From Batkoa obscura (lineage: Eukaryota > Entomophthoromycota > Entomophthoromycetes > Entomophthorales > Batkoaceae), in contig JASVEC010000021.1 in assembly GCA_030770535.1 (NCBI GenBank), positions 320,001 through 384,000 of the forward strand: a stretch of 64,000 nt of DNA, given 5' to 3'. The position numbers and the translations under genes were made by a program. The notes under the pieces were generated by a model. That model saw only the letters and a program-made list of their open reading frames with translations, was not told the DNA's origin and searched no databases. Position 1 is the first letter of the stretch, and each line of letters opens with the position of its first letter. Of the stretch, positions 12,501 to 22,310 are shown in pieces.

Positions 12501-12894
12501 AGTAATAATAATAATAATAAATCTAAAAACTTACCCATAAGCAAAGATTGTGGTATTGAATCTAAATATTAATAATAATAAAACAAGATTAATCTTAAAT
12601 ATCTACATAAATTTATCTTAATTTACCCATCCATAAGCTTATCTACCAAGGGTTGAGCTGAACTCCTATATACTGTTTCCTGTTCTGTTTCTGGACTAAA
12701 GACATAGTCAAACGTAAACGACCTATCTGAGCCAACTACTATTTGACTGGAATTTGGGATGAAGGATACGCAAGATACACTTCCTTCGGAATTTTCTTTG
12801 TTGCTTAAAGGGCGCACACGCAATGCTACTCTAAAAGCAGGATCTGTCTAAAGTGTTTTGAGAAAGCGAGATATTGGCTTACCTTACTGGACAT
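9515..12894 (-). CDS. kinesin-4 family motor protein
   Basis: The start is ATGTCCAGTAAG at 12894, followed by a 35-nt intron. The motor domain reads ALRVRPLSNKEN, FTFDYVFSPETEQ, FAYGQTGSGKTFSMGT (P-loop), LELYNEELIDLL, NATSSRSHAIFSI (switch I), FVDLAGSERLKRT (switch II) and GISINAGLLALGNVISALGD. The last motif is typical of kinesin-4 (KIF4/KIF21/FRA1). Coiled coil then follows, with two breaks, down to an acidic C-terminus ending QEQDLVI. The total is roughly 1,000 residues. I see no Cys-rich or WD40 tail of the kind found in animal KIF4 or KIF21. Kinesin-4 motors act on microtubule plus ends and chromosomes and have weak motility. The P-loop is assembled from three exons, the middle one only 4 nt (12478-12481). 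Further introns lie at 12848-12882, 12482-12534, 12422-12477 and several downstream. The gene converges on the ETT1-like gene, with 193 bp between stops. Confidence 0.92.
12478..12481 (-). other. 4-nt microexon TCAG of the kinesin gene
   Basis: On the minus strand the motor frame runs TTT GCT TAT GG, then GTAAG..TTTTTAG (12482-12534), then TCAG, then GTAAAA..GATAG (12422-12477), then ACA GGC AGT GGT AAA. Only inclusion of TCAG gives GGT CAG ACA, which is the conserved Y-G-Q-T-G-S-G-K-T. Skipping it shifts the frame inside the ATP site. Confidence 0.8.
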
Positions 12895-13293
12895 GAATCC
12901 ATGACTTTGATTTACTAAGTTTTAAATGCAAGGTTTGATACTTGTGCCGATGCTTATCTGTTTTATAATAATAATGCTAAAATAAGTCGATGTTCTAATT
13001 TTTTGTTTATTGCTTTTATTTTTAATTAATTGATAATATTTTTATTAAAAAGATAAAATAGTAAGGTTAATAAATTTTAACTTCAATTTATTTTTTCCAT
13101 TAATATCTTTTCTGTTAATTAATTCCACCAATAAAATTTTACCTCGAGTAACCTCTTATAAACTTTTAGTACAAGAAAAATAAAAAATAGAATAAAAACA
13201 AAATAGTTACAATAAAATTCATAAATATATTTTTACTATATAAAAAAATAAAATAATAAAAAACAAAAGCACATTTTTACACCATACCTTCAA
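12895..13293. other. intergenic
   Basis: 400 bp of A/T runs between the kinesin start and the end of the Zn2Cys6 gene, both on the minus strand. It must hold the kinesin promoter and the 3' end of the regulator. Nothing else is seen. Confidence 0.4.
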
Positions 13294-14967
13294 CTATTTC
13301 CCCAAACTAGCTGGCCACGCCCATTTAATTGCTTTGATATCTCCTAATGCTAATGAAAAATAAAACAACAATACTGGATGGCAAATCAAACTCTTATTAT
13401 GTTTTAAAATTCCCTTAACACAGTCATCAAGATGGTCTACTACCTCAATGGAACATTTTAACATATTGAACGTTTTCAAACATTTCAATTGAGATAAAGA
13501 AGTTGTTATTGAATAAATCATCACTGATACTGTTTGATAAGGACCCAAACCTAAAGCAGAGTCAAGGATCTTTAAACTACAAGTTTCGATCTCGTATGCC
13601 ATATGGAGGGAATCTTTAGAATGCTTATAGTTCGACTTGTATCCGAATAATTTAATTGTCTGATGATAAATATGTAAGTAATTAATAAGACATCCAATCT
13701 GACCAAAGAATAATTGCTCCCATTTTTGTAAGTTATTATTATTGGTATTATTGTTTACAAGAGTAGTAGAGTGATGACAATTAATAAACTTATTATGAAT
13801 TAAATTGATTTTTTTAAATACATTTCGATAGGAAGTATCTAAACTGTTTTGTATATCAAATATTTCTTGAATTTCTTTATTCGTTTTATTATCTCTGATA
13901 CAACTAGCAGCTCGTTTTTTGCTTATACTTTGAATGGATTTATAGATTTGATTATAATATAAGCTTATTTCTATTACCAATCGATCATAACAACACAGCT
14001 GTAACTTTTTTTTACTAACAGTGGGAGGAATAGGTATTACATTGTATACAGAATAATTCAAGCTTAAATTCAAAAATCCACTTAACTTTAATATAGTATT
14101 AAATGCTAAAAATCTTTCGATCTCAACGTTAGTATGTCTAGATTGTACCTTATTGGACAATGGCATATGAAATCCCAGCTGATAACACATGCTTAATGCA
14201 ATTTCTAAATAGTTTGTTACATTAGTACCCTTTATTTTGGTCCATCTAGCAGTATAATAACAGATAACTAATATTTGTATAGAAGATAAACTTGGTTTAA
14301 TACGGCTTAACTTCACTTTATCCATTAATATTGGTATCAGTTGATCTAACAGCCATTTTGTTGCTTTTGTTATCTTTAATATTTGTAATCCCCGTATCCA
14401 TATAACAAATCGTAATAATGGATCTCGCTTTTTAAATTGTAGATTAGAACGTAAAAATAAGGGAATAACTGGGTTAATGAATAAAAAATATTGTTCTTCA
14501 GCAGAAAATAATAAGTTTTGAATATCTTTTTGACTTGGCATATAAGGGATGGTAACTTCTTTCTGTGTCTTTGAAGCACCTCCTCCCATTCCCTTTATCT
14601 TATTTAAATGCTGGTGTAAAGCAACTAACTGAATTGGTTTAAGATTCGATAGGTTTAAAAAGTTAGAAGCAATGTTAATGGGGCACTTCATTAAATAAAA
14701 ATACTTATAAATATTGGCTTTGAAATTATCATATATAGGTTCCTTTAAGATTAAATTGATCCCTTTTTTTGGTGGTATATAAAATACTTGAAGTTGATTA
14801 TTTTGACTATCTTTATACAATGGAATTTTACTTTTCTTTTTGTCTCGCTTTCTTATATAAGTACATTCTAAATTCAAGCGATTACATTGATAGCATCCAG
14901 ATATTAAACGATCACATTTACGATGATAAGAAAAACACCGGTCACAAGAAACTAAACTATAGTCCAT
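13294..14967 (-). CDS. Zn(II)2Cys6 fungal transcription factor
   Basis: A single-exon gene of 557 residues, counted from MDYSLVSC. An upstream in-frame ATG at 14994 adds nine hydrophobic residues and is less likely, since the zinc cluster normally sits at the very N-terminus. The cluster is C-x2-C-x6-C (CDRCFSYHRKC), then C-x2-C-x6-C (CYQCNRLNLEC), followed by a basic linker RKRDKKKSK. The remainder has the helical, Leu/Ile-rich look of the fungal transcription-factor middle region, for example VICYYTARWTKIKG and YLEIALSMCYQLGFHMPL. The protein binds DNA, probably CGG half-sites as its family does. The regulated pathway is unknown. Lack of introns sets it apart from its neighbours, but is common in this family. 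Confidence 0.88.
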   Translation of the reverse strand: MDYSLVSCDRCFSYHRKCDRLISGCYQCNRLNLECTYIRKRDKKKSKIPLYKDSQNNQLQVFYIPPKKGINLILKEPIYDNFKANIYKYFYLMKCPINIASNFLNLSNLKPIQLVALHQHLNKIKGMGGGASKTQKEVTIPYMPSQKDIQNLLFSAEEQYFLFINPVIPLFLRSNLQFKKRDPLLRFVIWIRGLQILKITKATKWLLDQLIPILMDKVKLSRIKPSLSSIQILVICYYTARWTKIKGTNVTNYLEIALSMCYQLGFHMPLSNKVQSRHTNVEIERFLAFNTILKLSGFLNLSLNYSVYNVIPIPPTVSKKKLQLCCYDRLVIEISLYYNQIYKSIQSISKKRAASCIRDNKTNKEIQEIFDIQNSLDTSYRNVFKKINLIHNKFINCHHSTTLVNNNTNNNNLQKWEQLFFGQIGCLINYLHIYHQTIKLFGYKSNYKHSKDSLHMAYEIETCSLKILDSALGLGPYQTVSVMIYSITTSLSQLKCLKTFNMLKCSIEVVDHLDDCVKGILKHNKSLICHPVLLFYFSLALGDIKAIKWAWPASLGK

Positions 14968-15962
14968 TTGATAGAAGTGATAAAAGCAAAGCAAAATAAA
15001 GTTTATTTTTTATGAAAATAAAATGCATATTTGAAAATGAAAGATTAAATCATGAAATTGAGGCATTTTAGAATAAATTTCTATTTTTTGTATATAAGCA
15101 TTAAGTTGTATTACTAAGATTCTTGCAATTGATTTTTTATTGTTTCTAACTTTCATTTATTTCCCATCGATTTTATTGGAATCCAAAGAATACTTTGGTG
15201 TTGAATTCCATATGAGTTATTCTAGATTATAAAATAAGTCAGGGGAAATCATTATAACTTAAAAATAAGACACTACTGATTTTTAGATTTTTTTAGAATT
15301 TGAATATTCAAATGTAAAGTTAAAATTATGAAATTGAAACTCCTATTGCTTATTTTTTAGCAATGAGAGATAAGTTTCTATAGTATAACAACAATAAATT
15401 CGAGAGTTTTGTAACTTTACCATTAATTTAATATTAGCTCATTTTACAAAATAAAAGAATAAATGTTTTAGTCATTGATTGTTCTCGAAAGAATAAAATA
15501 ATTAAACAACTATCGTCATTAAAGATGAAAAAAGCTATACAAGCATTTAGAGCAAAATGACAAAAATAATCAAATTTGCGTTTGTTTTTAAGTTAACAAA
15601 CATCAAATTTTCAGCAATCGAAATTTTCATTACAAATAAACTTATTTCCTATTTTATTAGGCAACCAGACCTACCACTCTGATGATCTTGTTTATTAAAA
15701 CATCTTTTTTAGCCATAATTTGAAGATTGATTGAAAATGTATTTTAAAATAGCAAAAACTTCCAAACTTAAAATTAAAATCAAAAAACTAAAACAAAAGT
15801 GGAGGTGTTACAAGCAATATATAAAAACGATAATCTTTTTAATAATCTAAAACATACTTTTATAGCTCCTTTTCATAGGGGATTATTGATATCCTTCATT
15901 TTCAATATTGAAATAAAACAATGATCTTATTGTTAAACCCGTTTATAACCACAAAAATATCA

Positions 15963-16066
15963 TTTAGGGTGCTTTTTTGGCTTCATCACTTCTTTCATCT
16001 TTTAAGCGCCTATTTAAGCGAAAAAATGTTAGTAAGATTCCTAAACACAAAAATATATTCTCACTT
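15963..16066 (-). mobile_element. MITE-like inverted-repeat element, copy 1
   Basis: Reads TAGGGTGCTTTTTTGGC..TTTAAGCGC..TTAAGCG..TTCCTAAACACAAAAATATATTC, the reverse of the family consensus. The right end is diverged (ATTCTCA instead of ATCCCCA). Confidence 0.75.
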
Positions 16067-16594
16067 TATTATATTTTTTACAAAAAGCGTTAAATCAAAA
16101 TTAGGAATCCTTAATTAAGACTATACTGACATCATTAGTTTAGGAAAGGATAAACCATGCTTATGCTAGCAACTTTTATCATTTTATTAAAAACCTTTAT
16201 TATTAGTATTATTTAAGGGTCTAGTTATTAATTTTGACAATTAAATATTTTATTATGTTTTTATTAAACCGTGAAGTTTAATATATTATTTTTTATCATG
16301 GTAAGTAATGATTTAGCCATAAACTGTTATAAGATGATGAACTACATATGGAATAATAGTTTAATAGATATTTGATATATTTACTAGCTAGCGTCAATTT
16401 TGATACTAATTTTATTATCAATTTTGATATTAGTTCGTATATTGGTTTCAAGATCTTTATAATGGAAGAGGAAGAATGTAGAGAGCTACTAAACATTTGA
16501 TTATCTTTAATAAATATTATTTAAAGAAATAGCTTAAAAGCACTATCAACTTTAGTTTTATATTTAACTTGAGTTTTTTTATTTCCTTATAAAG

Positions 16595-16696
16595 TATGAG
16601 GGTTTTTTGGTTTCATCACTTTTTTCATTTTTACAGCACTATTTAAGTGGAAAAGTTGCTAGTAAAATTCTTAAACAAAAAATACATCCCTATATA
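16595..16696 (-). mobile_element. MITE-like inverted-repeat element, copy 2
   Basis: Starts TATGAGGGTTTTTTGG and ends ATACATCCCTATATA. The core GCGCT is decayed to GCACT. Confidence 0.8.
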
Positions 16697-16840
16697 ACTT
16701 TTAATCAAATGTTTATACAAAAAGTTCTTTTACTAATGATAGTTTATATATTGTATTAAGTTAATAAATCATCTTTAAACAGTAACTTTATCAACTAATA
16801 TTTATGCAAAAGTAGTGTAAAAGGCAAAAAAATATTTATC

Positions 16841-16948
16841 ATATGGTGATGTTTTTTTGGCTTCATTACTTTTTCTATTTTTTAAACACTATTTGAGCGG
16901 AAAATTTGTTGGTAAAATTCATAAACACAAAAATACAACCTCATATAT
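16841..16948 (-). mobile_element. MITE-like inverted-repeat element, copy 3
   Basis: Starts ATATGGTGATGTTTTTTTGG and ends AATACAACCTCATAT. The core TTTGAGCGGAAA is kept. Confidence 0.8.
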
Positions 16949-17765
16949 TAAAATAAAACGGCTTGACTGCTATTACAGAATACATATAGGCATGAAAATC
17001 GAATACAGTGTTTAGCTGATAGTCACTTTTATTTACAAAGCTCTGGTAAGCAGTGGGGATATGATATTCAAATCCTTATATATGACAGAAATAAAAAGTC
17101 TTAACAAAGAGCACAGGCTTTCAGAATTTTTAACGAGTTAATGTAAAGAAGAGTACAATATACCAATGAAATCCAGTCTTTTAAACATTTATAACTCCGA
17201 AGACATAGATCAGTTATTTTATATAATGTTACAGTTGGACTTAAGACTAACTTAAAATTTTTGGTTTTAAAGTGGATTTTGATCTTAAAGAGGTTCTAAT
17301 TAACCTAGGTATGAAGGGAGAAATGAAGTTGGCATAAGAATAAGGTACTAATGTCTTTTTGTCATATTTTAATTAAATATGATATTGGCTTCCATTATTT
17401 TAGACCAATGTATCGATGTTATTAAATTAGTTTTATTGAGTGTAGACTAGATGAGAACAATTTTTATCAACATGAAGTAATTCAATTCCCTATAACCACT
17501 AGAAGTGGAATTCCCAAAGGTGTGTAAGTTTGATTAAAAATCATCGAATCACATTGGGTTGCGAGATTGACACTTTGATAGTGTTTGGGTTATTTGGTTT
17601 CAATGCTGGGGGAAAGTGTAATCTTATTAGTTATAAAAGAGCTTTGGTGTGACAATAATAATAATTTATCTTACTAGGACTGTAGTTCATTTACATAAAA
17701 AAAACAAAAATTAATATGCAATAAAATAATACTAATTCTATTTTTTAATAAAATAACATTAAATA

Positions 17766-17871
17766 TCTGGGGATGTATTTTTGTGTTTAAGAATTTTACT
17801 AACAAATTTTCCGCTTAAATAGCGCTTAAAAGGTGGAAAAAGTAATGAAATCAAAAAAATCATCCCCATCT
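17766..17871 (+). mobile_element. MITE-like inverted-repeat element, copy 4
   Basis: Reads CTGGGGATGTATTTTTGTG..CCGCTTAAATAGCGCTTAAA and closes with ATCATCCCCATC. One of the best preserved copies. Confidence 0.85.
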
Positions 17872-18533
17872 ATTTTTTTAGATAAACTTGAAGTATAAGA
17901 AAATGTATAGTTTTAAACATTCTCAATATCGATTGTATAATCTAAAGCATTTGCTTTTGAGATATATAGAATTATCAATTAAACTTAGATTTTATTGTAA
18001 ATATTATTTCTTAATGCATCTTATATTATAAGAATCTTTTATAAAATTTATAGCCCAAAAAGTATAAAGAAACAAACAGAATTAACCACTATACGAGCTG
18101 TATAAGGTATTAAAAATTACCATCTGTCTTTAAATGTTATAAGACTAAAAAACTACCGATTTTTATTAAGACTAATTTTATTGAACATACTCAATAACGA
18201 TTGGCTGCGGCTTATACTTTGCTATCACAACTTCTTGAGATTCTTGTATTATCAGAACTAGTAGGACTGGTTTTTTTGTATAAACGTTGGGTTTACTAAA
18301 AACCATTTTCTACTGCCGATAAGCTACCAATCACTGTTACTTCACTTACGACCAAGAACGTATATAGTACTTATTTCATTCATTCGGTTGGGATCTTTTG
18401 TAGGGTATCTGAAATTAGCGTTACAGGTACTACTCAGAATTAAATCAATTGATTAGAAAGACCAAAGAGAGTGTTAAATAAATTTGGAAACTTAAGATTT
18501 TAGAATGATAAGCTAATATCAATATCAGAATAA

Positions 18534-18815
18534 TTTGTTAAAGTAAGGGCAGATGGCATTTTAAACATTAAATCTCGAGCTAACTTACGTAAAATAGATA
18601 CTGATTCCAATAGTTCATCTATATCACGATGGACCAATATATTTTACCTTTGTTTACAATCAAGTGAAAAAGATATTAAAGCCAATATGGAAATACTTTT
18701 GTTTAAACATTTAATACTGTTTTTTAATCCTTACTGTGTAAAAAAATGGATAAATAAACAAAATAAAAGCATTATTGATTGTTTTATACCAAAATACATC
18801 TTTGATCTCAACTGA
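18534..18815 (+). pseudogene. coding remnant or lone exon, unknown family
   Basis: A frame open for about 93 codons between TAA at 18531 and TGA at 18813. Its first ATG is well inside. In DNA this AT-rich (about 8% stop codons expected per codon) such a length is unlikely by chance. The translation has ordinary protein character (KVRADGILNIKSRANL, NIFYLCLQSSEKDI). Upstream DNA back to ~18190 has patches of similar character in changing frames, which suggests decay. I do not recognise a family. Confidence 0.3.
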
Positions 18816-19089
18816 ATATTAATTAAAAAGTATAATGTATTGAGGTTTTGAAATTTCCTATTTGCCATAATAAAGCTAGTTAGCTAGCTTGTATGTTAGA
18901 AAACAACTGGTTAGGTAATAAAATAAAACAAGATAATTGTACATTTAGTTAAAAAATATTTATGAAATTATAGTGTATTTTTATTAATAAGCAAATTTTC
19001 AAAAACAATCATAGTCATGAAAAACTTAAATAAAGACCAAATAAAACGTTAATTAGCCTACATGTTTTTATTTTATAAATGAAGTTTTA

Positions 19090-19186
19090 ATATGGGATGC
19101 CTTTTTGTTTAAGAATCTTATCAATTTATCACTCAAATTGTGCTTAAAAATAGAGGTGATGAAACCGAAAAATATTCCCCCATGTA
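19090..19186 (+). mobile_element. MITE-like inverted-repeat element, copy 5
   Basis: Reads TATGGGATGCCTTTTTG.. and ends AATATTCCCCCATG. The core is decayed (CTCAAATTGTGCTTAAAA), so it is an older copy. Confidence 0.72.
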
Positions 19187-19609
19187 CATTCAATTGCACT
19201 TTCTTTTTTAAGATTCTTTAATCTTTAATTTTTTATTTTAATAAATTACATAATTAAGAACAATCTATTGATACTCCATAATATTTTTAATATTTATCAA
19301 AAACGACAATGGTGTTATGCTCAATGATTATTAATAAATTAAGTATTGATAATAGCTTGAAGTAAAAAAATGTAAAATCTGAAATAGATTAAGAATTACT
19401 ACTAGTATTCAATATTAAAATGTTCTTAAATTAAATTTTAATAACAAAAGGCAATTTCATTTGAAAAATGATTTTAATTAATTAAATACTATTCATAAAA
19501 AAATAAACTGATCTATATTTAGTCCGCTTTCGCCTGAAAACATATCAACCTTACGAATAATGAAAACGTATAATTAATTACTATCTTGACCTAGCATACA
19601 CTATAAACA

Positions 19610-19618
19610 TATAAAAAG
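19610..19618 (+). promoter_or_regulatory. probable TATA box of the GK-repeat secreted protein gene
   Basis: TATAAAAAG lies 71 bp upstream of the ATG at 19689. It is followed by a C/T-rich stretch and CAACTATAATCAACT just before the start. Spacing is usual for a strongly expressed fungal gene with a short leader. Confidence 0.5.
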
Positions 19619-19688
19619 GAACGATTAGCATTCTTTAACGATATTAAAAACTAACACTTTAACTTCTTTAACTCAACTATAATCAACT

Positions 19689-20636
19689 ATGAAGCTTGGA
19701 CAGTTTCTTTCTACTTTAACTTTCACTACCGTTCTCTTAAGTGCTGTAATTGCTAGTCCAATTAACCACACTAATGCTGGTACCGGTCTTATCAAACGCA
19801 GTCAAGAAAATTCCCCAATGTTGAACATTTTAAGACGAGGAATGGGTGGTGATGATGAGGATGAGCAGGACTCTGATAAAGAAGATAAAGAAGATAAAGA
19901 AGATAGCAATGATGAGGAAGAAGAAGAAGGTAAAGGTAAAGGTAAAGGCAAGGGTAAAGGCAAAGGCAAAGGTAAAAAAGATGATGAAGACGAAGATGAA
20001 AAAGGTGAAAAAGAGCATAAAGGCAAGGGTAAAGGAAAAGGAAAAGGAAAAGGAAAAGGATCTGAAGAGTCCGAAGAACCCGAAGAAGATGATAAAAAAC
20101 CAGTAAAAAAATCCAGTGGTGGTAAAGGTGGTGAAAACTACAAATTTACTTATTACTGGGTAAGTAAAGAAAGTGATTTCCCTTCAGGAAAAGACACTGA
20201 AATTCCAAATTGTAAAGGTGGTGTTCTTGCTAAAGTTAGCTCTGAATACTGGAAAGCTGTACATTTAGAAGGCAGTGGCTTACTTTCAAATGGTCAATTT
20301 ATTAATTGCGGTGATGATGACTGCAATTGTTTTGAGAAATCTGATCCAATTGGGTCTAAAGGTGATAAATTAGAAACTTACGTATCTCTTGCTGTTAATG
20401 ATCACAAAGTCGGAACAATTGTACACATTGCTGAATTTGAAGGATTAAAACTTCCTAATGGTAAAACTCACAATGGGTGCTTTAAGGTTATTGATGAATC
20501 TTGGTCCTTTGGAGCCGGTCAAATCGATTTATATGTTAAAGATAAAGCGAATTATGAAAAGATCCAAAAAACCTTTGATGGTGACAATGTTTCAGCCACC
20601 TTCGATGCCTCTTGTAGTATACAAAATTATGATTAA
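19689..20636 (+). CDS. secreted protein with acidic/GK-repeat linker and DPBB/3D-like domain
   Basis: An intronless gene of 315 residues. Residues 1-22 form a signal peptide (MKLGQFLSTLTFTTVLLSAV). LIKR (residues ~34-37) and LRR (~48-50) are plausible Kex2-type processing sites. Residues ~54-140 are extremely charged: Asp/Glu/Lys runs, then eight and six tandem Gly-Lys pairs. From ~150 a folded domain begins with FTYYWVSKESDFP, then PNCKGG, VHLEGSGLL, CGDDDCNCFE, YVSLAVNDHKVGTIVHI, HNGCFKVIDESW and GQIDLYV. This order matches the fungal secreted domain related to the 3D/MltA double-psi beta-barrel, known to bind or act on cell-wall polysaccharide in bacterial relatives. Catalytic activity here is not proven. 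Six or so Cys suggest disulfides. The highly basic/acidic linker may bind wall polymers or nucleic acids. Confidence 0.85.
   Translation: MKLGQFLSTLTFTTVLLSAVIASPINHTNAGTGLIKRSQENSPMLNILRRGMGGDDEDEQDSDKEDKEDKEDSNDEEEEEGKGKGKGKGKGKGKGKKDDEDEDEKGEKEHKGKGKGKGKGKGKGSEESEEPEEDDKKPVKKSSGGKGGENYKFTYYWVSKESDFPSGKDTEIPNCKGGVLAKVSSEYWKAVHLEGSGLLSNGQFINCGDDDCNCFEKSDPIGSKGDKLETYVSLAVNDHKVGTIVHIAEFEGLKLPNGKTHNGCFKVIDESWSFGAGQIDLYVKDKANYEKIQKTFDGDNVSATFDASCSIQNYD
19930..20060 (+). repeat. GGTAAA/GGCAAG hexanucleotide repeats coding Gly-Lys runs
   Basis: Two blocks of 6-bp units, approximately 19930-19977 and 20022-20060, lie inside the secreted protein gene. They vary only at synonymous positions (GGT/GGC/GGA, AAA/AAG). 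The second block is nearly pure GGAAAA and therefore prone to length change. Confidence 0.85.
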
Positions 20637-21111
20637 TTTATTTATCTTCATACTCCCTTTCAAAGCTTATTAATTTGATATTAATAAACCTCATTTTAAA
20701 TAATCTATTTTGTTATATTAAGTGTTAAATTATAGTTTTATGATTATATTTTATTACTTAAAATAAGGTTGATAATTGAAAGCTGACCTTTTGGTAGATT
20801 GGCTTTTTTAGATTGGAATACTATTTAGCATTTTAAAAACATGATAATACTAGGATAACAAACAATAGTTATATTTTTATTTTAAGTCTATTTAAAGCCA
20901 AATTGCAGTTGTATTATGGGTAGGAGTAGTAATGATTATTATTTTTAGACACTTGTATTATTACATGGAATATATAAGAGTTAAAAATTGATTTTAGTAT
21001 TCTAGTATTTATCCCCCATTCTGTTACTTTTATAATGTCAAAATAACCTCTAAAAGTGGGGAATGTAAGGTACAGCCATCTAGTAAGATTGCCTAGACCA
21101 AAAAATACGAC

Positions 21112-21222
21112 ATTTGGGAATGTTTTTTTTTGGTTTCATTGTTTTTTTTTCATTTTTTAAGCACTACTTGAGCGGAGGGATTGTTAGTAAAGTTTTTAAA
21201 CAAAAAAATACATCTCCATTTA
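21112..21222 (-). mobile_element. MITE-like inverted-repeat element, copy 6
   Basis: Reads TTGGGAATGTTTTTTTTTGG..TTGAGCGGAG..AAACAAAAAAATACATCTCCATT. Ends and core are recognisable. Confidence 0.8.
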
Positions 21223-21340
21223 ATAATTCCATCAACGTAATTATAAAAGCTATTAACTTTTACAATTTATTTCATGTAATGTTTGTGTGTTTGGTAGATT
21301 TAATTTAAGGCAGTTTTTTAAATTATTGAATTAAACTATT

Positions 21341-21439
21341 TTATGGGGATATGTTTTTGTTTAAGAGTTATTAACTTTGCCATTCAAATAGTACTTAAAA
21401 AATGAAAAAGTAATGAAGCCGAAAAAACACCCATATATA
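21341..21439 (+). mobile_element. MITE-like inverted-repeat element, copy 7
   Basis: Reads TTATGGGGATATGTTTTTG.. and ends GCCGAAAAAACACCCATATA. It faces copy 6 about 120 bp away. Confidence 0.82.
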
Positions 21440-21519
21440 CAAACAATGATGATTAATCGTATATAGTAAATTTTATTTACAACTTATAATTCAAAAATAT
21501 TAGAAATTAATTTATTACA

Positions 21520-22107
21520 CTAGTTTGTTGATATAAAATGTGGTAAAGCGACAGCATTAAATCTACGGAACATATTTTGTACGTTTACAAGGAGGGAATG
21601 ATCTTTCCAGCTAGCAGAGTGATTCCAACGATCTTCAAAATTAATAATTTTGTTACTTTGATTAAAGTCTAAAACGGTGGTCGATTCCATTGTTTTTGTA
21701 TATCCTAAGCCACTAAAAGTATATTCTTGCACTAAATCAAAATGGATGGTATCTTTTTCATTTTTAACTACTTTACAGCTTTTAGTAACAGAATTTGAAA
21801 ACGCTTTGGGCATGGCATTAAATTGAGCTTTAATTTCTGTAAGATTACGTGCATCACATATCGGATCTTGGAATTTAGAATCGTTTTCAAAGTTAAGATA
21901 ATATTTTTCGTTTGGTCTACAACAATACAATTCTAAGATTTCAGATATAATTCGTTTTCTTTCTGGAGAAAGTGGTTTGTCGCTAGGTAATGCAGAAGTA
22001 TCGATTATGTTGGAACTCATTTTGGAAGATAAAAATAATTTGGATAGATGATTTCCATGCCTATATATACTTTTCTTCATAATATAAAATAAAATTATTG
22101 AATACAA
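21520..22107 (-). CDS. small NTF2/SnoaL-like fold protein, function unknown
   Basis: An intronless frame of up to 195 residues. Possible starts are at 22107, 22080 (MKKSIYRHGNHLSKLF) and 22020 (MSSNIIDTSALPSD). The region from residue 30 reads like a fungal NTF2-like fold: one N-terminal helix pair (SPERKRIISEILELYCC), then YLNFENDSKFQDPI, a helix LTEIKAQFNAMPKAF, and beta strands ending FEDRWNHSASWKD. This pattern occurs in many small fungal proteins without a known reaction. The N-terminal 29 residues, with KKSIYRHGNHLSKLFLSS, could be a mitochondrial presequence if an upstream start is used. A family assignment by eye is uncertain. Confidence 0.6.
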   Translation of the reverse strand: MYSIILFYIMKKSIYRHGNHLSKLFLSSKMSSNIIDTSALPSDKPLSPERKRIISEILELYCCRPNEKYYLNFENDSKFQDPICDARNLTEIKAQFNAMPKAFSNSVTKSCKVVKNEKDTIHFDLVQEYTFSGLGYTKTMESTTVLDFNQSNKIINFEDRWNHSASWKDHSLLVNVQNMFRRFNAVALPHFISTN

Positions 22108-22310
22108 TGATCGAGTATTTATATAATAATTTTGATTTAAAATTCTCGATCTAACTGTTTGGCATAAAAGTACGATCAGAATCGAATCTCCAGCAAAATA
22201 GAAGCTAAACCTAAAAAATGAATTTTTTAAGTTACCTTAATTTAACTTAAATAACAATAAAATTTTAACGTTCCTTTAATAAAAGCTCAACCAAAATCAA
22301 TTATAGCTGA

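Larger units (their letters stand above)
14968..19609. other. gene-poor region with repeat copies and decayed coding traces
   Basis: 4.6 kb without a clear intact gene. It holds five copies of the ~100-bp inverted-repeat element and one stop-to-stop open frame at 18534-18815 that looks like a coding remnant (listed separately). Short coding-like snatches around 17150-17550 are too decayed to assign. Confidence 0.5.
20637..21519. other. intergenic with two MITE copies
   Basis: 880 bp between convergent genes (secreted protein and NTF2-like protein). Apart from the two inverted-repeat elements listed, no feature is seen. Confidence 0.5.

Noticed and set aside
17150-17550. Short coding-like snatches, including a GIPKG string that recalls polymerase motifs
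   Set aside because: Too short and decayed, in changing frames; motif length is within chance. Not assigned to any element.
19802-20106. Three other open frames over the GK-repeat region (both strands)
   Set aside because: They are by-products of the hexanucleotide repeats: poly-Ser/Leu/Pro and poly-Lys translations. The signal-peptide frame explains the locus.
21114-21308. Open frames starting inside MITE copies (also 15921-16118 and 40561-40815)
   Set aside because: Their translations are mostly element sequence (FFSFFKHYLSGG-like), shared among copies, with no family match and no coding continuation.
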